Part shown: positions 21,585 through 30,059 of the stretch, piece after piece
Position numbering within the stretch: the first letter of the stretch is position 1
Layout: each line of letters starts with the position of its first letter
Source: Cyanobium sp. C1_MAG_00004
Lineage (GTDB): Bacteria > Cyanobacteriota > Cyanobacteriia > PCC-6307 > Cyanobiaceae
Length of the DNA stretch: 50,144 nt
Direction: 5' to 3'
Assembly (NCBI GenBank): GCA_027486935.1
Contig: JAIXOF010000123.1
Coordinates: 1-50,144, forward strand
The notes under the pieces: generated by a model
Told to the model about the DNA's origin: nothing
Seen by the model: only the letters and a program-made list of their open reading frames with translations
Databases searched by the model: none
Translations under genes and position numbers: made by a program

Positions 21585-23609
21585 TCAGCGCTGACCCCAG
21601 GGATCATCGTCGTCCCAGCCCCGCCCCCTGGACGGGGACGCCGGACGCCGCGAAGGAGGCATGGCCCATGGATCGCTGCCGGGGCGATCCCAGTCGTCCC
21701 AGTCGTCATCTGAAAACAGCTCGTCCTTGAGCGAACCCAGCGTGTTCTTGAGACCCTGCAAGGGACCCTGATCGGCCTTGCGTTCGCTCAGCAGGCGGCG
21801 GTTGAGTCCGTAGAGGGCCTCCTGCAGCTGGCTGACGGCCAGTTCAAGATCAGCCAGATCGGCGCGACCGCGGGCTTCTTCGGCAAGCAGGTCCTGGACC
21901 TCGCGCAGGGCAAGTTCGACCGAGCGTTGCTGGCGTTCGGCCCCGTAGGGCCCAAGCTCGAGGGCCGCATCCCGCAGGCGACGCTCTGCCTGGGCCACCA
22001 AAGTCTGGGCACGGTTGCGTCGGTCGATGTCTGCCCGCTTGCGGCGATCTTCGGCCGCCTTCTGCTCGGCCTCCTCGATCAGCCGCTGGATCTCCTCCTC
22101 AGCAAGATTGGTACCGCCCTGGATCGAGACACTCTGTTGCCGGCCGGTGGTGCGGTCGCTGGCCGAAACCTGCAGCAGGCCGTTGGCGTCGATGTCAAAC
22201 GACACCTGGATCTGGGGAACACCGCGGGGTGCCGGTGGAATGCCGGAGAGCCTGAAGCGACCGAGTGATTTGTTGTCGTCGGCCATCTGGCGCTCCCCCT
22301 GGAGCACATGCACCTCAACAGCGTTCTGATTGGCCTCGGAGGTGCTGAACAGGTCGCTCTTGCGCACGGGAATGGAGGTATTGCGCGGAATCAGCACCTT
22401 CATCACGCCTCCGATCGTCTCGAGGCCTAGAGACAGGGGTGTGACGTCATTGAGCATCAGGTCGCGCAATTCGCCGGTGAGAATTCCGGCCTGCACCGCC
22501 GCACCGATCGCCACCACCTCGTCGGGGTTGACCGATTGACAGGGTTCGAGCGGGACCAGCGTGCGCACCATCTGCTGCACCATCGGCATGCGTGTCGCAC
22601 CGCCGACCAGGACCACGTCATCGATGTCCTCGGCAGCGAGGCCCGAATCCCGCAGCGACCTCTGGACGGGCCGCAACAGGCGGTCCAGCAGGTCGGGGCA
22701 GAGACCCTCGAAGGTGTTCCGTTCCAGGGTCGTCTCGATGTGCAGGGGTCCGCTCTCGGCAGTGGCGATGAACGGCAGCGAGATGGGTGTGCTCTGGACC
22801 CCGCTCAGCTCGATCTTGGCCTTTTCGGCAGCCTCGGTCAGCCGTTGCAGGGCCTGGCGATCGCGGCGCAGATCAAGGCCGTGGTCCCGTTCGAACCCGT
22901 CGGCCAGCCAATCGACGATGCGCCGGTCCCAGTCATTGCCGCCCAGCTGGGTGTCCCCACTGGTTGCCTTGACGTCGAACACGCCGTTGGCAATCCGCAG
23001 CAACGACACGTCAAAGGTGCCTCCGCCCAGGTCAAACACCAGCACCCGTTTGACCGCACTGCGATCGAAGCCGTAAGCCAGGGCTGCCGCCGTGGGTTCA
23101 TTGAGGATGCGTTCAACCGTGATGCCTGCCAGCCGGCCCGCATCACGGGTGGCCTGGCGCTGGGCATCATTGAAATAAGCCGGCACGGTGATGACCGCCG
23201 CTTCCACGGGCTCCCCCAGATAGGTGGCGGCGTCATCCACCAGCTTGCGCAACACGCTGGCGACGAGTTCCTCGGGGGCGTACTCCCTCTCGGTCGCAGG
23301 GCAGACCACCCGCACATGGCCGGCGTCGTTGGCGCGCACGGTGTAGGGAACCGACAGGCTGCCGTCATCAAGCTCGTCCCAGCCGCGCCCAACGAAGCGT
23401 TTGAGATTGGCAAAGGTGTTGCGGGGGTTCAGCACCAACTGCCGCCTGGCCAACTGACCGACCAGCAGTTCCTGCTCGCGGCTGTACCCGACCACAGATG
23501 GCGTGGTCCGACCGCCCTCGGCACTGGCGATCACGGTGGGACGGCCCCCTTCGAGCACCGCGACCACCGAATTGGTGGTTCCCAGATCGATGCCGACGAT
23601 TCGGCCCAT
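21585..23609 (-). CDS. dnaK: Hsp70 chaperone DnaK paralogue with acidic/Trp-rich tail
   Basis: A 674-residue Hsp70. The ATPase domain shows GIDLGTTNSVVAVLEGG, VITVPAYFNDAQRQATRDAG, VFDLGGGTFDVSLL and VVLVGGATRMPMVQ; the substrate domain starts near DVTPLSLGLETIGG. The lid helices are charged and Glu-rich. The last 40 or so residues are unusual: clusters such as DDDWDDWDRPGSDPW, then a basic Pro/Ser/Arg segment and WDDDDPWGQR at the end, instead of the EEVD-like or acidic tail of housekeeping DnaK2. Cyanobacteria carry several DnaK paralogues; this one is paired with a type II DnaJ and is probably a DnaK1-type copy, which I cannot confirm. Confidence 0.93.
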   Translation of the reverse strand: MGRIVGIDLGTTNSVVAVLEGGRPTVIASAEGGRTTPSVVGYSREQELLVGQLARRQLVLNPRNTFANLKRFVGRGWDELDDGSLSVPYTVRANDAGHVRVVCPATEREYAPEELVASVLRKLVDDAATYLGEPVEAAVITVPAYFNDAQRQATRDAGRLAGITVERILNEPTAAALAYGFDRSAVKRVLVFDLGGGTFDVSLLRIANGVFDVKATSGDTQLGGNDWDRRIVDWLADGFERDHGLDLRRDRQALQRLTEAAEKAKIELSGVQSTPISLPFIATAESGPLHIETTLERNTFEGLCPDLLDRLLRPVQRSLRDSGLAAEDIDDVVLVGGATRMPMVQQMVRTLVPLEPCQSVNPDEVVAIGAAVQAGILTGELRDLMLNDVTPLSLGLETIGGVMKVLIPRNTSIPVRKSDLFSTSEANQNAVEVHVLQGERQMADDNKSLGRFRLSGIPPAPRGVPQIQVSFDIDANGLLQVSASDRTTGRQQSVSIQGGTNLAEEEIQRLIEEAEQKAAEDRRKRADIDRRNRAQTLVAQAERRLRDAALELGPYGAERQQRSVELALREVQDLLAEEARGRADLADLELAVSQLQEALYGLNRRLLSERKADQGPLQGLKNTLGSLKDELFSDDDWDDWDRPGSDPWAMPPSRRPASPSRGRGWDDDDPWGQR

Positions 23610-23666
23610 GCCGCTGAAGTCCCGTTACGTCGCCGGCCCAGGATCGAACGTCTGGGCCACACCGAG

Positions 23667-23685
23667 GTTAATCGGGGCTTAAACG
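23667..23685 (+). promoter_or_regulatory. Candidate Pho box upstream of pstC
   Basis: GTTAATCG-GGG-CTTAAACG gives two 8-base half-sites with an 11-base period, fitting the cyanobacterial Pho box pattern (tandem YTTAAYYW-type units separated by 3 bases) bound by PhoB/SphR. A third unit is not convincing. It lies 74 bases before the pstC start and 58 bases before the divergent dnaK start. Confidence 0.5.
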
Positions 23686-23758
23686 GCTCGCCAGAGGCGG
23701 TTTTTAGATTGGCCATCGTAAGGATTCAGCATCCCGTTCGGGGTGCGGTCACCCCTGC

Positions 23759-24724
23759 ATGACATCGGCCCCAACCTCGCCCCCTGCCACAGCAGATTTC
23801 AGTCTGCGCCGCAGGCCAGCCTCTGAAAAGCTGCTCGATCAGGGGTTTCACTACCTGACGCTGGCCCTGGCCTCGTTCGTTGGCCTGCTTTTGCTGGCGA
23901 TCGTTTTGACCGTGTTCCATGGAGCACGGGAGGCGATCGCCACCTTTGGAGCCCGGTTCATCACCACCTCGTCCTGGGATCCGGTCAACAACCAGTACGG
24001 CGCGTTTGTCGCCATCTACGGAACGCTGGTGACCGCCTTTCTGTCCCTGTTGATTGCCGTTCCCCTGGGTATCGGTACGGCGATCTTCATCACCGAGGAC
24101 CTGATTCCGACCCAGCTGCGCAATCTGATCGGCCTAATGGTCGAACTGCTGGCGGCGATCCCCTCGGTGGTCCTGGGTCTTTGGGCCATTTTTGTGATGG
24201 AGCCCGCGATCCGACCTGCACTGAATCTGCTCCATACCCTGTTTTGGTGGAGCCCCTTCTTTGCAGGGGAACCCCAGGGACCCGGCATGGCGCCGGCCAT
24301 CCTGATTCTGGTGGTGATGATCCTGCCAATCATCACGGCCATCAGTCGTGATGCGCTCAACCAGGTCCCCGTCGAACTGCGCCAGGGTGCCTATGGGGTC
24401 GGCACCACCCGCTGGGGTGCCTTGATGAACATCATTCTGCCTGCCGCCATCTCGGCCATCACTGGCGGGATCATGCTGGCGCTAGGTCGAGCCATGGGCG
24501 AGACCATGGCCGTCACAATGATCATCGGTAATTCGCTGAACTTTGATCTTTCTCTGCTGGCTCCAGGCAACACGATTGCCTCCATGCTGGCCAACCAGTT
24601 CGGCGAAGCGGATGGGATTCAGGTTTCTGCCCTGATGTTTGCAGCTTTGATCCTGATGATTTTGACCCTTGTCGTCAACATCATTGCCCAATGGATCGTG
24701 CGTCGTCTCAGCCTGAAGTACTGA
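23759..24724 (+). CDS. pstC: Phosphate ABC transporter permease PstC
   Basis: One of two membrane subunits of the high-affinity phosphate importer. 321 residues with six hydrophobic segments, starting with LTLALASFVGLLLLAIVLTVF. The BPD_transp_1 coupling region and EAA-like loop are seen in LNQVPVELRQGAYGVGTTRWG, followed by ALGRAMGETMAVTMIIGNS. It heads a pstC-pstA-pstB operon, with pstA 6 bases later. The usual phosphate-binding protein gene pstS is not in the window. Confidence 0.95.
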   Translation: MTSAPTSPPATADFSLRRRPASEKLLDQGFHYLTLALASFVGLLLLAIVLTVFHGAREAIATFGARFITTSSWDPVNNQYGAFVAIYGTLVTAFLSLLIAVPLGIGTAIFITEDLIPTQLRNLIGLMVELLAAIPSVVLGLWAIFVMEPAIRPALNLLHTLFWWSPFFAGEPQGPGMAPAILILVVMILPIITAISRDALNQVPVELRQGAYGVGTTRWGALMNIILPAAISAITGGIMLALGRAMGETMAVTMIIGNSLNFDLSLLAPGNTIASMLANQFGEADGIQVSALMFAALILMILTLVVNIIAQWIVRRLSLKY

Positions 24725-24730
24725 TCCGTC

Positions 24731-25642
24731 ATGAATTACTCTCCCATCACTTACAGCAACACCCCTCTCTTTGAGAGGAGACCATTAACTTATAACCCTA
24801 ATTTATTTCGCAACCGCTTCAACCAATTCTGCACAAGCCTTGCTGGCTTGTTTGCAGCGATGGCGGTACTTCCCCTCTTCCTCGTCCTCATTTACGTTCT
24901 GGTCCAGGGCGGGAAGCTGTTGAGCTTTCAGCTGTTTACGCAACTACCTCCGGCACCAGGTCTTGAAGGCGGCGGCATCGGCAACGCCATCCTGGGAACG
25001 GTTGTGGTCACTTTGGTGGCTTCGTTGATTTCGATCCCGATCGGTGTGGGCGGCGGGATTTTTCTCAGCGAGTACTCCCGGAATGGGTGGTTCGCCTCAG
25101 CGGTTCGCTTCGCCAATGACGTGCTCTCTGGCGTGCCGTCCATCATCAGCGGTGTGTTCGTCTACGGGATCATCGTCGCCACCAGGGCCATCGGCGGACA
25201 GAGCTACAGCGCTCTTGCCGGTGGCATCGCCCTGTCGGTGCTGATGCTGCCGACGGTGATCAAGACAACGGACGAAGGCCTCAAGCTCGTTCCGCAGGAA
25301 CTTCGCTGGGGTGCCTACGGCGTTGGTGCCTCAAAGGTGGTGACGATCCTGAGGATCACCTTGCCGGCAGCATTCACCCCAATTGCCACCGGCGTGGTTT
25401 TGGCGATTGCAAGGGCCGCTGGTGAAACAGCTCCGTTGATTTTCACCGCCCTCTTTTCTCCGTTCTGGCCTGAGGGTGTGCTCAATCCGATCGCAACGAT
25501 GTCGGTGCTGATTTTCAACTTTGCGATCATGCCCTACGAAGCTCAGAACGAGCTGGCTTGGGCTGCCTCGTTTGTGCTTGTGATCATGATTCTTGGCGCC
25601 AATCTTCTTGCCCGCTGGATCAGCAAAGCAGCACAGCCCTGA
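24731..25642 (+). CDS. pstA: Phosphate ABC transporter permease PstA
   Basis: Second permease subunit of the phosphate importer, 303 residues. Membrane segments begin at about residue 35 (SLAGLFAAMAVLPLFLVLIYVLV). The coupling loop reads LKLVPQELRWGAYGVGASKW-like with KVVTILRITLPAAFTPIATG after it, and ALARAAGETAPLIFTAL-like sequence follows (here AIARAAGETAPLIFTALF). The first 25 codons are more AT-rich than the rest, with TTATAACCCTAATTTATTTCG-like composition, which may help translation initiation. Confidence 0.95.
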   Translation: MNYSPITYSNTPLFERRPLTYNPNLFRNRFNQFCTSLAGLFAAMAVLPLFLVLIYVLVQGGKLLSFQLFTQLPPAPGLEGGGIGNAILGTVVVTLVASLISIPIGVGGGIFLSEYSRNGWFASAVRFANDVLSGVPSIISGVFVYGIIVATRAIGGQSYSALAGGIALSVLMLPTVIKTTDEGLKLVPQELRWGAYGVGASKVVTILRITLPAAFTPIATGVVLAIARAAGETAPLIFTALFSPFWPEGVLNPIATMSVLIFNFAIMPYEAQNELAWAASFVLVIMILGANLLARWISKAAQP

Positions 25643-25686
25643 CCCTTTTCTGCACCGCAGTCACCGTTCTTCCTGATTCCTGAGTC

Positions 25687-26502
25687 ATGACCAACACCGC
25701 AACCAACCAGACCAGCACGGGCAGCGACGTCTGCATGTCCCTGCAGAACGTCACGATCTCCTACGGCAAGTTCGAGGCGGTTCGCAATGTCTTCATGGAC
25801 ATTCCCCACGGCAGGGTGACCGCTTTCATCGGTCCCTCGGGGTGCGGCAAATCAACCGTGCTGCGGGCCCTGAACCGCATGAACGATCTGGTGCCTGGCT
25901 GCTCTCTGAAAGGCCGGGTGCTGTTCGATGGCAATGACCTCTACGACAGGCGCATTGATCCGGTCGAAGTGCGCCGGCGCATCGGCATGGTCTTCCAGAA
26001 GCCGAATCCGTTTCCCAAGACGATCTACGAAAACATTGCTTTTGGTGCCCGTATCAACGGTTTCAAAGGTGACATGGACGAACTGGTCGAACGCTCCCTG
26101 CGCAAGGCTGCCGTCTGGGATGAATGCAAGGACAAGCTTCAGGAAAGTGGCTTTGCCCTCTCGGGCGGCCAACAGCAGCGGCTCTGCATTGCCCGTGCCA
26201 TTGCCACCGAGCCAGAAGTCATCCTGATGGACGAGCCCTGCTCGGCACTCGATCCGATCTCAACACTCAAGATCGAGGAGACGATGCATGAACTGAAGCG
26301 CAGCTACACGATCGTGATCGTGACCCACAACATGCAGCAGGCCGTGCGCGTGGCCGACATGACGGCATTCTTCAATGCTGAAGCGGTCGAAGGCGGCAGC
26401 GGCAAGGTTGGCTATCTGGTGGAATTCAACGACACCGAGCGGATCTTTAACGCACCCAGTCAGCAGGCCACCCAGGATTACGTCAGCGGCCGTTTCGGCT
26501 GA
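25687..26502 (+). CDS. pstB: Phosphate ABC transporter ATP-binding protein PstB
   Basis: ATPase of the phosphate importer, 271 residues. Walker A GPSGCGKS at about 49-56, the PstB-typical [32 protein letters not shown], signature [16 protein letters not shown], Walker [14 protein letters not shown] and the H-loop [15 protein letters not shown]. The C-terminal [27 protein letters not shown] is diagnostic for PstB. Last gene of the operon, followed 22 bases later by an intrinsic terminator. Confidence 0.97.
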   Translation: MTNTATNQTSTGSDVCMSLQNVTISYGKFEAVRNVFMDIPHGRVTAFIGPSGCGKSTVLRALNRMNDLVPGCSLKGRVLFDGNDLYDRRIDPVEVRRRIGMVFQKPNPFPKTIYENIAFGARINGFKGDMDELVERSLRKAAVWDECKDKLQESGFALSGGQQQRLCIARAIATEPEVILMDEPCSALDPISTLKIEETMHELKRSYTIVIVTHNMQQAVRVADMTAFFNAEAVEGGSGKVGYLVEFNDTERIFNAPSQQATQDYVSGRFG

Positions 26503-26523
26503 GTCGTTGCCTGTCGGAACGCA

Positions 26524-26552
26524 AGCCCAGGCCCCCGGGTCTGGGCTTTTTT
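26524..26552 (+). terminator. Intrinsic terminator of the pst operon
   Basis: AGCCCAG (26524-26530) pairs with CTGGGCT (26541-26547), followed by a run of six T. Clear rho-independent structure 22 bases after the pstB stop. Confidence 0.88.
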
Positions 26553-26593
26553 GCTTGCCGCATTCCCCCCAAAGGGACAGGGGCTCTATCAAC

Positions 26594-26618
26594 AAAAAAG
26601 CCGGCGGTGAAGCCGGCT
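26594..26618 (-). terminator. Intrinsic terminator of tRNA-Ser
   Basis: On the minus strand AGCCGGC-TTCACC-GCCGGCT is followed by a run of six T, starting 10 bases past the tRNA-Ser 3' end. Confidence 0.85.
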
Positions 26619-26627
26619 GTTCTGAAA

Positions 26628-26714
26628 CGGAGAGGGAGGGATTCGAACCCTCGATAGAGTTGCCCCTATACAGCATTTCCAGTGCTGCGCCTTCGACCAC
26701 TCGGCCACCTCTCC
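26628..26714 (-). tRNA. tRNA-Ser (GGA anticodon)
   Basis: The minus strand folds as a tRNA with acceptor stem GGAGAGG/CCTCTCC and G discriminator at 26628, a D arm containing GGCCGAGTGG, anticodon loop CTGGAAA giving anticodon GGA, a long variable arm typical of serine tRNAs, and a T arm with GGTTCGAATCC. CCA is not encoded. A terminator follows directly. Confidence 0.95.
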
Positions 26715-26748
26715 AGGGGCAAAATGGGGCAACTGGCAATCTAGCAGC

Positions 26749-27117
26749 ATGACCAACACCCATCCCATCACCATCCACTGGCGCCAAGAGGGACGGGTGA
26801 TCAGCCACCGGGTCCCAGAAGGCGAGTACATCCTGCGCAGCTTTGAGCAACAGGGTGATCCCCTGCCGTTCAGCTGCCGCAACGGCTGCTGCACAGCCTG
26901 TGCCGTGCGGGTCATCAGCGGCACCATTGACCACCGAGAGGCCCTTGGACTGTCGCGTGAGCTGAGGGATCGGGGTTATGGCCTGCTGTGCGTGGCCAGG
27001 GCCACCGGACCTCTGGAGGTAGAGACCCAGGATGAGGATGAGGTCTACGAGCTCCAGTTCGGACGCCATTTTGGGCGCGGCAAAGTCAAGGCTGGACTCC
27101 CGCTGGATGAGGAATGA
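26749..27117 (+). CDS. [2Fe-2S] plant-type ferredoxin, FdC-like
   Basis: 122 residues. Cluster ligands are in SCRNGCCTACAVRV (C-x4-C-x2-C, using Cys 44/49/52 approximately) and the distal Cys in GLLCVARATGPLEVET. The C-terminal extension after the ferredoxin core (YELQFGRHFGRGKVKAGLPLDEE) is longer than in PetF and resembles the FdC-type ferredoxins of cyanobacteria and plastids. It is likely a soluble electron carrier with a partner other than the main photosynthetic chain, which is inference. The next gene starts 7 bases after its stop. Confidence 0.88.
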   Translation: MTNTHPITIHWRQEGRVISHRVPEGEYILRSFEQQGDPLPFSCRNGCCTACAVRVISGTIDHREALGLSRELRDRGYGLLCVARATGPLEVETQDEDEVYELQFGRHFGRGKVKAGLPLDEE

Positions 27118-27124
27118 ACCGGTG

Positions 27125-28039
27125 ATGTCTGCAGAAACCGCAGTGGTCAATCAATCGGATGATGCCGCCCGCCGTAGCGGCCTGAGCCACCAGGAGCTCG
27201 GAGAGCTGGCCGCCATAGCCCGCCGTGCTGCCGAGGCCGGCGGTGGCCAGTTGCGTCAGCATTTCGGACGGCTGGAGCGGATTGCCGAAAAGGGCCGCGC
27301 CGGCGACCTGGTCACCAATGCCGACACCGCCGCCGAGGCGGCGGTGCTCGACCTGCTGCAGCGCGACAGCCCCGGGGTGGCTGTCCTGGCCGAAGAAAGC
27401 GGTACGAAGGCTGGCGGTTCTGGTGCCAGCGAAGATCTGCAGTGGTGCGTCGATCCCCTCGACGGGACCACGAACTATGCGCACGGCTACCCAATGTTCG
27501 CCACCTCGGTGGGCCTGTTGTGGCGAGGGATTCCCCTGCTTGGGGCCATGGCTGTCCCCAGGATGGACGAGCTGTTCTGGGCGGCTCCGGGTCATGGCTG
27601 TTGGTGCGACCAGCAACCGCTTCGGGTCAGCGACTGTGGTGAGCTGGGCAATGCACTGCTGGTGACTGGATTTGCCTACGACCGTCAGCAACGCCTCGAC
27701 AACAATTACGCCGAATTCGCCTGGTTCACCCATCGCACCCACGGTGTGCGACGGGGCGGGGCTGCGGCGGTCGATCTGGCCTATGTGGCAGCAGGCCGAC
27801 TCGATGGTTACTGGGAGCGGGGTTTGAGCCCCTGGGACCTTGCTGCAGGCGTCGTTCTGGTCGAGCAGGCCGGTGGCCTGGTCAGCGCCTACGACGGTTC
27901 AGCCTTCGAGCTGGGCAGTGGACGCTTGATCGCCTGTGCCCCGGGCCTGCAACAAAGCCTGGTCGATGGTCTTGCAGCCTGCAGGCCGTTGAGCGGCGCC
28001 AGCTTCGGCGCCGCCGAGCTCGACGCAACGGCTCCATAG
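27125..28039 (+). CDS. Inositol-monophosphatase family phosphatase
   Basis: Mg-dependent phosphatase of the IMPase/HisN/CysQ fold, about 304 residues from ATG 27125. Metal-site motifs are present in order: VLAEESG (Glu), WCVDPLDGTTNYAHG, and the C-terminal GYWERGLSPWDLAAGVVLVEQAGG. The substrate could be inositol phosphate, histidinol phosphate or a sugar phosphate; the immediate downstream hisZ makes a histidinol-phosphatase role conceivable but not shown. A longer frame from 27032 would overlap the ferredoxin gene and is rejected. Confidence 0.9.
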   Translation: MSAETAVVNQSDDAARRSGLSHQELGELAAIARRAAEAGGGQLRQHFGRLERIAEKGRAGDLVTNADTAAEAAVLDLLQRDSPGVAVLAEESGTKAGGSGASEDLQWCVDPLDGTTNYAHGYPMFATSVGLLWRGIPLLGAMAVPRMDELFWAAPGHGCWCDQQPLRVSDCGELGNALLVTGFAYDRQQRLDNNYAEFAWFTHRTHGVRRGGAAAVDLAYVAAGRLDGYWERGLSPWDLAAGVVLVEQAGGLVSAYDGSAFELGSGRLIACAPGLQQSLVDGLAACRPLSGASFGAAELDATAP

Positions 28040-28071
28040 GATCACTGCCAGATCTGCGCAATCCAGCCCCC

Positions 28072-29253
28072 ATGGCCCTGCAACCCGCGGCTGGTGCAAG
28101 GGACCTGAATCCCAGACAGGTTGAGGGCAATCGCCGCATCCGCCAGACCCTGGCCGGCGTCTATCGCCTTTGGGGGTATCAGGAGGTTGATCCACCGAGC
28201 ATTGAAACGCTTGACACCCTGGCGGCCGGCGGTGGCATCGCCCCCGAGGAGCTTGTGCGCCTGGTGAGCGACGACCCGCTGGGCCTGAGACCCGAGCTGA
28301 CTGCGTCGATTGCCAGAGCTGCCTGCACGCGCATGGCCGATCACCCCCTGCCGCTTCGGCTCTGGGCCGACGGCAACATCTTTCGCTGCTTGCAGGGCGA
28401 TGCCGGGCGCCTACGCATTCACCAGCAAATCCAGAGTGGTGTGGAGCTGCTGGGCGAGCCATCGCTGAGCGCCGACGTCGAACTGATCCGCCTGCTGTTG
28501 GCCGCAACCGGCAGCCTGGGGCTCCAGCCAGAGCACAAACCCACCCTGCTCATGGGTCACCACGGCCTGCTGCAGGCATTGCTTGAGCCGCTGCCCGCCG
28601 GTCTGGGGGAACCGGCGAGGGCAGCGCTGACGAGCTTTGACCGCCTGAGCCTGCAGGCACTGGAACCCCAGTTGGGCAACAGCGGCGAACTGCTGTCGCT
28701 GCTGGAGCTGCGCGGGCGTCCGCAGCAGGTGCTGGCCCAGCTGCAGAACCGCCTGGGCGACATGCCGTTGTTGCAGGACCTGGGGCGGGTGATCGACCTG
28801 GTGACCCCAGCGGCCCAGGGCCTTGGTGTCGAACTGCAGCTGGATCCAACCTTCCAACCGCACTTCAACCTGTACGACGGGCTGGTGCTGAAGCTGGTCT
28901 GCCAAGGGGCTGATGTGCCGATCGCCATCGCCAGTGGCGGTCGTTACGACGCCCTGGTGGGCCGCTTCAGCACTCCCGCCAGCCTGATGACCCTGCCTGC
29001 GGCTGGTGTCGGGTTCGGGTTCGATGTCGAGCACGTGCGCGAACTGGTCTGCAGCACCCGTGATGGGCAGCAGACGGTGCTGGTGGCCCGTGGTCCCGCC
29101 ACACCGCTCGAGGTGGCACTCGAGCGACTGGAGAGCTTGCACAGCCAGGGCATCCCCGCTGAGCTGCTCGGCGAAGCCACCCCCGATCGCAGTGCCGCCG
29201 AGGCTGTCGCCAGCCAGCGGGGATGCGGTGATCTGATCTGGCTCGGGCCCTGA
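28072..29253 (+). CDS. hisZ: ATP phosphoribosyltransferase regulatory subunit HisZ
   Basis: A histidyl-tRNA-synthetase-like paralogue that activates short-form HisG in the first step of histidine synthesis. 393 residues. PAAGARDLNPRQVEGNRRI at the N-terminus, LRPELTASIARAA in place of the HisRS motif 2 context, and ASGGRYDALVGRF near the C-terminus are HisZ-like; the anticodon-binding domain of HisRS is not recognised. Its partner, short HisG, is encoded at 47253-47903 in the same window, 18 kb away. Confidence 0.9.
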   Translation: MALQPAAGARDLNPRQVEGNRRIRQTLAGVYRLWGYQEVDPPSIETLDTLAAGGGIAPEELVRLVSDDPLGLRPELTASIARAACTRMADHPLPLRLWADGNIFRCLQGDAGRLRIHQQIQSGVELLGEPSLSADVELIRLLLAATGSLGLQPEHKPTLLMGHHGLLQALLEPLPAGLGEPARAALTSFDRLSLQALEPQLGNSGELLSLLELRGRPQQVLAQLQNRLGDMPLLQDLGRVIDLVTPAAQGLGVELQLDPTFQPHFNLYDGLVLKLVCQGADVPIAIASGGRYDALVGRFSTPASLMTLPAAGVGFGFDVEHVRELVCSTRDGQQTVLVARGPATPLEVALERLESLHSQGIPAELLGEATPDRSAAEAVASQRGCGDLIWLGP

Positions 29254-29272
29254 CCCTCGCTGCCTACGATCA

Positions 29273-29297
29273 ACGGATGTCTGTACGAAACATCCGT
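29273..29297 (+). promoter_or_regulatory. 8-bp inverted repeat across the ferredoxin start codon
   Basis: ACGGATGT (29273-29280), a 9-base spacer CTGTACGAA, then ACATCCGT (29290-29297). The right arm includes the first two bases of the GTG start at 29296, so in mRNA the hairpin would occlude the start. It is either an operator or a translational control hairpin. Confidence 0.45.
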
Positions 29298-29520
29298 GGC
29301 CCACACGATCGTCACCGATGTCTGCGAGGGGGTCGCTGATTGCGTCGATGCCTGTCCAGTGGCCTGTATCCATCCAGGACAGGGCGCCAACAGCAAGGGC
29401 ACAGCCTTTTATTGGATCGACTTCGACACCTGCATCGACTGCGGTATCTGCCTGCAGGTCTGCCCGGTCGCCGGTGCGATCCTGCCCGAGGAGCGGCCCG
29501 AGCTTCAGCGCCAGGCCTGA
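29296..29520 (+). CDS. Bacterial-type ferredoxin with two Fe-S clusters
   Basis: 74 residues from a GTG start (MAHTIVTDVCEGVADCVDAC...). The first cysteine set is C-x5-C-x3-C-x3-C in VCEGVADCVDACPVAC and the second is C-x2-C-x2-C-x3-CP in CIDCGICLQVCPV. The spacing of the first set fits the seven-iron (3Fe-4S/4Fe-4S) or modified 8Fe ferredoxins rather than PsaC, so it is not a photosystem I subunit. It lies 42 bases downstream of hisZ with an inverted repeat over its start. Confidence 0.88.
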   Translation: MAHTIVTDVCEGVADCVDACPVACIHPGQGANSKGTAFYWIDFDTCIDCGICLQVCPVAGAILPEERPELQRQA

Positions 29521-29568
29521 GCCCCATGATGCGTTCAACCGTTCTGAACCCCCTGTTGCCTGATCGAC

Positions 29569-30039
29569 TTGTCTGATCGACCCAACGGCCACGACCTGCT
29601 GACCCAGGAGGCCACGGTTAGGCGTCACGGCACAGGGATCACCACCCACGGTCTGGTGGGCCGCTGGAGGTTGGCTCAGGTCTGGGGTAAGGGCCAGACG
29701 ACGCCCTCGAACCTGGCGAGCATGGGCCTGCGTGCAGTCCAGGCAACCTTGGAGCTGGAACACAGCGCAGCCGGGGTGGGGATCGCCAATTCGATCCTGT
29801 TCGGCCCCATCAACCTGCGGTTCACCGGAACTGCCGAACTGGTGGGCAGGCGCCCCCTGCTGCGGTTCAGTTTCCAGACGGTGGAGCTCAGGTGGGGCGA
29901 GAGCGTTGTGTGGGCCCGTTCACTGCCGACCCCCCAGCCCCAGCGCATGCCTTTTTTTGCATTGATCGCCAGGGATTCCAGCGGCTGGTTGGCAGCCCGC
30001 GGGCGAGGGGGCGGCCTGGCCCTGTGGGACCTTGTCTAG
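29569..30039 (+). CDS. Conserved-looking hypothetical protein
   Basis: 156 residues from a TTG start at 29569 (MSDRPNGHDLLTQ). I do not assign a family. It has a beta-rich centre with repeated aromatic positions (LVGRWRLAQVWGKGQ, LLRFSFQTVELRWGESVVWAR) that recalls lipocalin-like or plastid-lipid-associated (fibrillin) folds, which would fit a thylakoid role, but this is only shape similarity. No signal peptide or membrane helix. Codon use and GC at third positions match neighbours, supporting a real gene. It lies 48 bases after the ferredoxin gene. Confidence 0.6.
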   Translation: MSDRPNGHDLLTQEATVRRHGTGITTHGLVGRWRLAQVWGKGQTTPSNLASMGLRAVQATLELEHSAAGVGIANSILFGPINLRFTGTAELVGRRPLLRFSFQTVELRWGESVVWARSLPTPQPQRMPFFALIARDSSGWLAARGRGGGLALWDLV

Positions 30040-30059
30040 ACAGTGTCTCGATCTTGTCT
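30033..30059 (+). repeat. Three phased TGTCT repeats
   Basis: TGTCT occurs at 30033, 30044 and 30055, exactly 11 bases apart; the outer two are part of the longer identical unit CTTGTCTAG (30031-30039 and 30053-30061). One helical turn per repeat suggests a protein-binding array. It ends 50 bases before the start of the gene at 30110, and the first copy includes the stop codon of the preceding gene. Confidence 0.5.

Noticed and set aside
22536-23762. A 408-codon plus-strand frame opposite dnaK
   Set aside because: Antisense to intact DnaK motifs; no family features.
27086-27742. Minus-strand frame opposite the IMPase-like gene
   Set aside because: The plus-strand gene has full metal-binding motifs; the antisense frame has none.
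29296-29520. The small ferredoxin as PsaC of photosystem I
   Set aside because: The first cysteine spacing is C-x5-C-x3-C-x3-C rather than the CxxCxxCxxxCP of PsaC, and the sequence does not begin like PsaC.
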